7,299 nucleotides of DNA from Hominisplanchenecus_A murintestinalis (GTDB lineage Bacteria > Bacillota > Clostridia > Lachnospirales > Lachnospiraceae): contig NZ_CALPCM010000074.1 of the NCBI RefSeq assembly GCF_943193015.1, positions 1 to 7,299 on the forward strand, read 5' to 3'. Below the pieces are notes generated by a model. That model had not been told where the DNA came from. It did not search any database and was given only the letters and a program-made list of their open reading frames with translations. Shown here in pieces: positions 1-4,653 of this stretch (position 1 is the stretch's first letter; the number at the start of each line of letters is the position of its first letter). The position numbers and the translations under genes are program-made.

Positions 1-203
1 GGGCTGGATTCTCCGGCTGAATTTACGCATTCTCACGGACTTTGCAGCAAGTGCAAAGTCCTGGGCTGAACTGTTACAACTGCTCTCTGTTCAAGGGCTG
101 GTATTTGTTCAGATGTCATGCAAAAAGGCGGGTAACAGCGTATGAACAGCAACGGAACTCTTGCATATGAATAAAAGTAAGAGGATGAAAGGAGAGTTTA
201 AAT
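1..203. other. Non-coding left flank with inverted repeats
   Basis: I see no supported gene here. A short plus-strand frame is open from base 2 to about 145, but it has no recognisable domain and could be chance or the tail of an upstream gene. The stretch is rich in complementary segments: a perfect 9-bp hairpin at 37-45/53-61, CTGTTAC at 71-77 against GTAACAG at 132-138, and CTGTTCA at 87-93 against TGAACAG at 143-149. The last two pairs interleave. It is probably a structured intergenic region or a dispersed repeat upstream of the LysM gene. No clear promoter hexamers could be assigned. Confidence 0.4.
37..61. repeat. Perfect 9-bp hairpin
   Basis: GGACTTTGC (37-45) and GCAAAGTCC (53-61) are exact reverse complements around the 7-nt loop AGCAAGT. 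No T-run follows on either strand, so it is not a standard intrinsic terminator. It could be part of a dispersed palindromic repeat; that is inference. Confidence 0.6.
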
Positions 204-416
204 ATGGAGGAAAGATGCAAATGCTGCAGAGGCTTCATTCATGTAATAGAAAAAGGGGATACCCTTTATAAATTGGGTAAAAAATATGGAGTGACAGTTT
301 CAGCGCTGTTGTTTGCGAACCCATATATCAATGTGTATAATCTACAGATTGGGGATGAATTGTGTATTCCAAAGATACGTCCGATAGTAATACCGATTCC
401 ATTGGAAGAGCAATAG
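204..416 (+). CDS. Small LysM-domain protein
   Basis: This 70-residue protein is essentially a single LysM domain. Residues about 11-57 carry the family pattern: HVIEKGDTLYKLGKKYGVTV, then a hydrophobic stretch with an N-P-Y-I-N segment, then LQIGDELCIP. LysM domains bind N-acetylglucosamine-containing glycans such as peptidoglycan. There is no signal peptide or membrane segment, so in a spore former it could act inside the mother cell on cortex or coat; that is inference. The short Cys-rich start (MEERCKCC) could be a metal or disulfide site. The ATG at 204 is preceded by GGAGAG at 191-196, a good ribosome binding site. It is the only plus-strand gene and lies outside the mobilisation block, so it is probably resident chromosome. 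The exact role is unknown. Confidence 0.8.
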   Translation: MEERCKCCRGFIHVIEKGDTLYKLGKKYGVTVSALLFANPYINVYNLQIGDELCIPKIRPIVIPIPLEEQ

Positions 417-430
417 CCGGCAGATGTTTT

Positions 431-459
431 GCTTTTCCGGGCAGATTGCCCGGGAAAGC
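431..459 (+). terminator. Strong hairpin after LysM gene, possible terminator
   Basis: Bases 431-443 and 447-459 form a 13-bp stem with one G-U pair and the 3-nt loop GAT, starting 15 nt after the LysM stop codon. No T-run follows directly. A T5 tract lies at 476-480 and is preceded by an alternative, overlapping hairpin (ATTGCC 445-450 with GGCAAT 471-476). Either could end the LysM transcript. Terminator function is inferred from position and stability. Confidence 0.5.
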
Positions 460-478
460 GCCTGCGTAATGGCAATTT

Positions 479-772
479 TTACATATCATAATAATGCAAA
501 ATTGACTTGGGGAGAAAATACCCGCCGCACTCGGTACAGCGTTTCCTGTCTGCCCGGTGAAAAAGGGCGGCTTCCAGTTTCCCGTCCAGCGGCAGTACGG
601 CTATCCGAAACCAGCGGCATATAAGCGAATAGCTGATACTCTGGACGCATACGCAAGGCTCGCCGTTATCCAGCAAGATACAGTTGCCGTTATCATAGTT
701 GCAGCACTCATGCACAAGGCGGCGGGCGGCTCTGTGTTGCTGGTAGTCCATGTATGGGCGTTTACCGTTCAT
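479..772 (-). CDS. Cysteine-rich VLP-type protein, 3' end truncated
   Basis: This matches the cysteine-rich VLP family found beside relaxase genes in Tn1549-like elements of Firmicutes. The family's function is unknown. As read here it has 97 residues from ATG 772, which overlaps the end of the relaxase gene by 11 bp. AAGGGG sits 7 nt upstream, so translation is probably coupled. Cysteines are C23, C24, C31, C40, C42, C52, C79 and C82; the last two form the CTEC of a zinc-ribbon-like half-site. Family members, as I recall them, continue after YFLPKS with a second CxxC and a basic tail. Here the frame turns into ILHYYDM and stops. The second CxxC is therefore missing and the natural 3' end has probably been replaced at about base 502. 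An in-frame start at 820 exists but lacks support. The truncated product may not be functional. Confidence 0.75.
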   Translation of the reverse strand: MNGKRPYMDYQQHRAARRLVHECCNYDNGNCILLDNGEPCVCVQSISYSLICRWFRIAVLPLDGKLEAALFHRADRKRCTECGGYFLPKSILHYYDM

Positions 773-2402
773 TTTCCCGCCCCTTTCCCCGTCCCGGCTC
801 ACGGCGCAAGATTTTGTCAAGATTGCTTTTCACGGTCTGCAATTCCCGGACGTTCTCTTTCTTCTCCCGGTACTCGTTGTAAAGGCTGTTTTTCTCCCCT
901 GTAAGCTGCTCAATCTCTGCTTGTAGGGCTTTGGACGCTGGCAGCTTGGAGATTCCCTGTGCCTTGAAATACCGGGCGGCAGATTCGGAAATGATAAACT
1001 CGCTTTCGTGCTGCTCCCGGTAGGCTCTCCGGGCTTTCTCCGTTTTCTGCACCCGCAATCCGTCACGGGCTGGCTTGGTCTTGATGTAGGCTAATAGCTG
1101 TTTTTGCAGGTCTTTTTTCTCCCGCAAAGTGCTTTCCACGGCTTTCAGTTTCCCAGTGGTTTCATGCAGTTCTGTACTGGTGGCAGCAAGGGCGGCTTCC
1201 AGTTCTTCCGGGGAAGAAAAGCCGGATTCCTCGTAAATGCTCATGGTCGCCGCCATTTGCTTTAGGTTGTGCAAGGTCGCCCATTTCTCGTAGCCTTTCC
1301 CCTTTCCCTCGGCTCTCTTGGCGGCTATATCTACCATGCGCTGTACTCCGTCATTCTTCGGGGCGTTTATCGCGGCTTTATTACGCTGTAAACGGTCTTT
1401 TATGCTGTGTGGGTATTCCTGCTTGGGTGCGGGCTTTTCGGCGGCTTTAGCGGCGTTCTGTGCGTTTAGGGTGAGTGCTTCCAGTACGGCGGCACGGTCA
1501 AAATCATCACCCAACTTCCGGGCGGTGATTGGCTTCGTCCTGTCCGGCGTGAGATAACTCAACCTCCCCCGGCTCTCCTTGACGGTCACGCCCTGTTGTA
1601 GCAGCTTCCCGGAAAAATCCTCAAAGGAAACGGCAGAGGACAGGGCGGCTCGGATTGTGCGCCGCAGCTTCTCCTTGTCGGTTTCAAACTTGGTCTGTTT
1701 GGGCGGCTCTCCCGTGGCGGCTTGGGAAGCGTTCTCCTTATCCAGTGCGGCTTGTCCTTTCCGCTTCGCCCAATACTCACGCTCGGTAACTCGGTTCTTG
1801 CTCCCGTTCAGCAAGTCAATCTGATAGAGGTTTTCCCGGTGGCACATTTCCATGACTTCCGCTTTGAAATATTCCATAGCTGCGTCCGTACAGCGGTGCT
1901 TGCAGCCCTCCCTTGTGTCGGCTGGTCTTTCCATGTACGGCAGTAGCGGCACTTCCGCAATCCGCAAGCTGTTTATGACAATATGCACATGAATGTTGCC
2001 GCTGTGGTTATGCCCGTCTGGGTGGGTGCATACAAGGGCTTGGTGTCCGGGAAAATGTTCTTTACAAAACTGCTCGCCTAACTGTTGCGCCCGGTCAACC
2101 GTCAAGCCGTTGTCGGGTGCGTCACGGGGGTCAAAACTGATAATGTAATGGTGGCTCTTTACGTCCTCCCGTTTTTGGCTCTTGCTGTATTTCAGATTGG
2201 AGCGCATACAGGCGATTGCAAAATCTTCATCACCGCAATTCAAAGAGGAAATGCGGTAATCGTCACGGAGAACAAGCCGCCCATTTTTATCAAGCGTGGG
2301 CTTCATGGTAAACTCGTCATGCTCAAAAGTTAGGTACTGTTCAGCCGCCCCGTAATCGGCATTTTTAGAGCTGATATGTTTGAATGTTGCCAACGGCTTC
2401 AC
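762..2402 (-). CDS. Relaxase / mobilisation nuclease
   Basis: The encoded protein has 546 residues. Relaxases nick one strand at oriT through a catalytic tyrosine and stay covalently attached while leading the DNA into the recipient. The N-terminal half carries the HUH signature: H127, then HVH at 138-140 followed by IVIN (D129 and N136 nearby), which bind the metal ion. Candidate nicking tyrosines are Y17 or Y23. Residues about 235-310 hold a conserved second segment (FEDFSGKLLQQGVTVKESRG). From about 395 to 535 the protein is largely charged helix and probably coiled coil. The start codon is GTG at 2402, chosen because the KPLATFKHISSKNADY beginning fits the family; the upstream ribosome site is weak. 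The gene overlaps the end of mobC by 38 bp, so coupled translation is likely. It appears intact. It belongs to the same general type as the Tn1549 relaxase, judged from memory. Confidence 0.9.
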   Translation of the reverse strand: MKPLATFKHISSKNADYGAAEQYLTFEHDEFTMKPTLDKNGRLVLRDDYRISSLNCGDEDFAIACMRSNLKYSKSQKREDVKSHHYIISFDPRDAPDNGLTVDRAQQLGEQFCKEHFPGHQALVCTHPDGHNHSGNIHVHIVINSLRIAEVPLLPYMERPADTREGCKHRCTDAAMEYFKAEVMEMCHRENLYQIDLLNGSKNRVTEREYWAKRKGQAALDKENASQAATGEPPKQTKFETDKEKLRRTIRAALSSAVSFEDFSGKLLQQGVTVKESRGRLSYLTPDRTKPITARKLGDDFDRAAVLEALTLNAQNAAKAAEKPAPKQEYPHSIKDRLQRNKAAINAPKNDGVQRMVDIAAKRAEGKGKGYEKWATLHNLKQMAATMSIYEESGFSSPEELEAALAATSTELHETTGKLKAVESTLREKKDLQKQLLAYIKTKPARDGLRVQKTEKARRAYREQHESEFIISESAARYFKAQGISKLPASKALQAEIEQLTGEKNSLYNEYREKKENVRELQTVKSNLDKILRREPGRGKGRENER

Positions 2403-2760
2403 CTACTTTCTGCAAGACTTCAAACTTCAAGGCGGCAAGCTCCGCTACGGCGGCTCGTACCTCTTGGGAGAGGGTGTTATAGGGTGCGCCGTACTCATTC
2501 AGACAGCGGGCAATCTGATTAAGGTTGCCGCCGATTTTCCCGTACTCGGCGGTTAGCTTCCCAACGGCAGAGAGCAGTTCATCATTGACCAGGGAAACGG
2601 TGATAACCGGGCGTATGCTTGACTTGATAAGGGCTTGCCGGATAAACTCGGCTTGGCTCATTTTACAGAGGGTGACACGCTCGGAAAACTCGGCGTATTC
2701 TTCCTCGGTCAAGCGTGTCTTGATTACCCGGTGGCGGTGGGGCGTGTTGTATTTTCTCAT
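2365..2760 (-). CDS. mobC: MobC-type relaxosome accessory protein
   Basis: The encoded protein has 131 residues. MobC proteins bind oriT and help the relaxase open and nick the DNA. Residues about 12-45 form a ribbon-helix-helix-like DNA-binding segment (VIKTRLTEEEYAEF, then SQAEFIRQAL). Residues 77-88 show the hallmark GGNLNQIARCLN of the MobC family. The open frame extends upstream to 2883, but ATG 2760 is chosen because AAGGAG lies about 9 nt before it and the family normally starts with a short basic segment (MRKYNTPHRHR). It is the first gene of the mobC-relaxase-VLP run and lies directly downstream of the inverted-repeat region proposed as oriT, the usual position for a relaxosome operon. 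Confidence 0.88.
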   Translation of the reverse strand: MRKYNTPHRHRVIKTRLTEEEYAEFSERVTLCKMSQAEFIRQALIKSSIRPVITVSLVNDELLSAVGKLTAEYGKIGGNLNQIARCLNEYGAPYNTLSQEVRAAVAELAALKFEVLQKVGEAVGNIQTYQL

Positions 2761-2836
2761 GGGCTTTAACTCCTTTCTTTTTATGTTTTGCCCTCTCACC
2801 AATAGGAGAAAAACAGGGCATAAGCGGAAGTGTTTT

Positions 2837-2940
2837 TTGAAAAATCCGAAAAAAATTTTTGAGGGATTTTTCAAGCGGCGCAAGCCGCAAAAGGCGGGCT
2901 TGGGGTGGCAACCCCAACAAGATTCCCATAGGACAAAATG
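2837..2940. other. Candidate origin of transfer (oriT) with three inverted repeats
   Basis: Three hairpins stand in a row just upstream of mobC. The first is an 11-bp repeat, TTGAAAAATCC (2837-2847) with GGATTTTTCAA (2864-2874). The second is GCGGC-GCAA-GCCGC (2875-2888), with a GNRA-type loop. The third is TTGGGGT-GGCA-ACCCCAA (2900-2917). Mobilisable elements commonly place oriT, made of inverted repeats next to the nick site, immediately before mobC and the relaxase gene. I cannot identify the nick site from sequence alone. The segment 2918-2940 after the third hairpin is the likeliest neighbourhood by analogy. oriT function is inference from structure and position. Confidence 0.45.
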
Positions 2941-3303
2941 AGCCGATAGGCGAAATTTGGTACTGTGGTAGAATCTTGCTCTTAAAAAGTAGCGGTTTCC
3001 TCTGTGTGGGCTTCCGTCAATACCTTTAGTGCCGCAAGCGGGGATTTTGCCAAAGCAGCGGCGATATTTCTCCCGCTAATACCTACAAACCAGCAAAAAG
3101 CAAAATAGACGTTGATTTGCAGAAAATCCCCCTCATTACTTACAACACCACGCAAGCTCGAATAGGCGGGAATTTGTAAAATTTCTTCTCGCCCGTCCTC
3201 CACGGACAGCTTGCGGATTTGCCAAACGGGAGAGGGAAATTCTTTTTATCCCCCTTTGCACGGCATAATACTGGCGATTTTTGAAAATGCCAAAAATAGG
3301 CGC

Positions 3304-3336
3304 AAAAAAACAGGAAACCTTTTCTTGATTTCCTGT
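3304..3336 (-). terminator. Intrinsic terminator downstream of the C_GCAxxG gene
   Basis: On the minus strand ACAGGAAA (3336-3329) pairs with TTTCCTGT (3317-3310), an 8-bp stem with an 11-nt loop, followed immediately by a run of seven T (3310-3304). It lies about 67 nt after the stop codon of the C_GCAxxG gene. It should end that transcript before the mob region, so mobC probably needs its own promoter. Confidence 0.7.
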
Positions 3337-3403
3337 CTTGGTGTGCCGTTATATAGCGGCGGTTATTTAGTTTTATATCCACTGTTCTACAAACTGGTAC
3401 TGT

Positions 3404-3823
3404 TTAAAGTTTCGATAATTCTAAAATATGCTGATATGCAAATTCGATTGCTCTGCAAGTTAAATTTTCACACATATGCGGTGGATTGCTTTCTGAAAAA
3501 CCTGCTGGACGTAATTCTAAACATCTTAGCGAACCAAATGCTTTATCAAAAGCAGATGCAAAATCATAACACGCAGATACGATTTCGGATTCTGTTTTTC
3601 CCAATATATGAAAATAAATCCCTACAAACATAAGCGTACCTTCGACTAGACCACATTGCGCTCTGTACCCGCCTGCACCATGTAATCCAACGGCAGAACA
3701 AATTACCTGCGGTTCAATAGCAATTTCAAATAATTCGCTTAGACAGATAAGCGTTGTCTTTGCACAATTTATATCTTCTTCCCAGTACAATTCATGTACC
3801 CGATTTGTTATATAGTCTTTCAT
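3404..3823 (-). CDS. C_GCAxxG_C_C family putative redox protein
   Basis: This 139-residue cytoplasmic-looking protein fits the C_GCAxxG_C_C family, described only as probable redox proteins. The family's spaced cysteines and glycines are visible: C20 in INCAKTTL, then GLHGAGG with C57-G58 in AQCGLVEG (family G-x-CG core), then FGSLRC with C101, and a C-terminal C118/C123 pair. The first position of the canonical GCAxxG motif is degenerate here, so membership rests on the overall pattern. The frame is open up to 3883, but ATG 3823 is preferred because AGAGGTG lies 5 nt upstream and the conserved region begins soon after. Its own promoter (3864-3891) and terminator (3304-3336) mark it as an independent unit between the sigma/HTH pair and the mob genes. 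It is AT-richer than the mob genes, consistent with separate acquisition. The biochemical role and substrate are unknown. Confidence 0.75.
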   Translation of the reverse strand: MKDYITNRVHELYWEEDINCAKTTLICLSELFEIAIEPQVICSAVGLHGAGGYRAQCGLVEGTLMFVGIYFHILGKTESEIVSACYDFASAFDKAFGSLRCLELRPAGFSESNPPHMCENLTCRAIEFAYQHILELSKL

Positions 3824-3863
3824 CTGCACACCTCTTAAAAAGTCATAATTTGCCATTGACTTT

Positions 3864-3891
3864 ATTATATATCCATTAAGCAAAAAGTGAA
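3864..3891 (-). promoter_or_regulatory. Sigma-A-type promoter of the C_GCAxxG gene
   Basis: On the minus strand TTCACT (3891-3886) and TATAAT (3869-3864) are separated by 16 bp. The -10 box is a perfect consensus and the -35 box matches TTGACA at four of six positions. Transcription would start near 3857, giving a leader of roughly 34 nt before ATG 3823. The promoter lies directly after the stop codon of the HTH gene at 3901. Confidence 0.6.
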
Positions 3892-3900
3892 AGCGATTTC

Positions 3901-4113
3901 TTATACTTCCTGTTCATCAAAACGGAACTTAAACAGGGCGGCAACAAGCCGGGATTTTATACTGTCCTCGGTATCCCTGTCGATATGCCCGTTTTCAATG
4001 GCGGCGATTCGGATTCGCTTGCTATAATGCCGTAAAACCTCGTCCACGGCTTCCGGCTCTCCGCTGGTCGCCCGGACAATCGTTTCATAGGGTAAAAGGT
4101 TCGGATTCCCCAT
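3901..4113 (-). CDS. Small helix-turn-helix protein, Tn916-type regulator
   Basis: This 70-residue protein resembles the short HTH_16-type proteins found after sigma-like genes in Tn916-like and other conjugative elements. Characteristic segments are LLPYETIVRATSGEPEAVDE near the start, VLRHYSKRIR in the middle, and DTEDSIKSRLVAALFKFRF at the end. The frame is open to 4359, but ATG 4113 is chosen because GGAGGTG lies 7 nt upstream and homologues start with this segment. It overlaps the end of the sigma-factor gene by 29 bp, so the two are translated from one message. Its role is probably regulation of element genes together with the sigma factor; the target is not shown by the sequence. Confidence 0.8.
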   Translation of the reverse strand: MGNPNLLPYETIVRATSGEPEAVDEVLRHYSKRIRIAAIENGHIDRDTEDSIKSRLVAALFKFRFDEQEV

Positions 4114-4543
4114 GTGAAAGCACCTCCATTTCTTTGTGCAGGAGCTGTAAAGTCCTGCGAATTTGATACCCGGTCGTACTCCGGCAGCGTCCGTACATTT
4201 CCCCGATTTCCTGCTGTGTGTAATGCCCGAAAAAGTAAAGGAAAATGATTTCCCGGTTCTTCTCCGGCAGAGATAACAGGGCGGCGGCAAGCTCCCCATT
4301 GGTGAGGATAACTGTCTGACCGCATATCGTAACGGGGTATTCTTCATAAGGTGCTTCAAAATATTCGTCTGTTGTGCCTAAAGGGTAAAACTTTTCTTCA
4401 GTGAGGTATTCAAGGGATATTTCTTTTTGCCGCCGCCTGCTCCTGTCACGCCATGCGTTGATAGCCGCAAAGCGTATGACGGTCTTGCAATAGCCATTGA
4501 AAGTATACATGATATGTTCTCTGTATGCTTCTGTGTAAGGCAT
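4085..4543 (-). CDS. Sigma-70-like RNA polymerase sigma factor
   Basis: The encoded protein has 152 residues. The C-terminal part (about 92-140) is a sigma region 4: LPEKNREIIFLYFFGHYTQQ, then EIGEMYGRCRSTTGYQIRR, a helix-turn-helix that would contact a -35 element. The N-terminal part (about 10-48) is helical and basic (YCKTVIRFAAINAWRDRSRR) and may be a reduced region 2. Such proteins are typical of conjugative elements of Firmicutes, where they control element transcription. ATG 4543 is chosen over the open extension to 4603 because AAGGGGG lies 8 nt before it. It pairs with the overlapping HTH gene. In Tn916-like elements an excisionase and integrase follow this pair; here the C_GCAxxG gene follows instead. 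Confidence 0.85.
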   Translation of the reverse strand: MPYTEAYREHIMYTFNGYCKTVIRFAAINAWRDRSRRRQKEISLEYLTEEKFYPLGTTDEYFEAPYEEYPVTICGQTVILTNGELAAALLSLPEKNREIIFLYFFGHYTQQEIGEMYGRCRSTTGYQIRRTLQLLHKEMEVLSHGESEPFTL

Positions 4544-4603
4544 AGATGATTCCCCCTTTCTCCCACATGGGAAACAATGTTGATAGGTTCCTTTATTTTG
4601 CAA

Positions 4604-4634
4604 GAGGCAGCTTTGTTATAGGCGGCTGCCCCTC
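4604..4634 (-). other. Imperfect hairpin between blaR1-like and sigma genes
   Basis: GGCAGC (4606-4611) and GCTGCC (4625-4630) form a 6-bp stem with a 13-nt loop. It can be extended by GA/TC after a 2-nt bulge. It lies in the 110-bp gap after the blaR1-like stop. No T-run follows on the minus strand, so a clean terminator is not supported. It could be a leader structure for the sigma gene. Confidence 0.3.
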
Positions 4635-4653
4635 GTTAAACCGTAATAGTTTT

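Larger units (their letters stand above)
2761..3403. other. 643-bp non-coding region between mob operon and C_GCAxxG gene
   Basis: No convincing gene is present. Two minus-strand frames, 2982-3203 and 3140-3382, are open but have no ribosome site or recognisable family, and the second runs through a terminator. The region holds the mobC leader, a cluster of inverted repeats at 2837-2917 (candidate oriT), a distant 9-bp inverted repeat GGGGATTTT/AAAATCCCC (3040-3048 with 3123-3131), and a minus-strand terminator at 3304-3336. Confidence 0.6.

Noticed and set aside
557..904. 115-residue plus-strand frame opposite the VLP and relaxase genes
   Set aside because: It is a shadow of the GC-rich coding strand with no start signal and no domain.
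2839..2872. AT-rich inverted repeat as an intrinsic terminator
   Set aside because: Neither strand has a T-run directly after the stem, and it sits with two other hairpins before mobC, which fits an oriT-like structure better.
2525..2941. 138-residue plus-strand frame opposite mobC
   Set aside because: It is antisense to a well-supported mobC gene, with no own features and low-complexity content.
2982..3382. Two minus-strand frames (2982-3203 and 3140-3382) as small genes
   Set aside because: There are no ribosome sites and no family resemblance, the two overlap each other, and the second contains the intrinsic terminator at 3304-3336.
4604..4634. Terminator of the blaI-blaR1-like operon
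   Set aside because: The stem is only 6 bp with a 13-nt loop and is followed by TCTTGCAAAATAAAGG, which has no T-tract.
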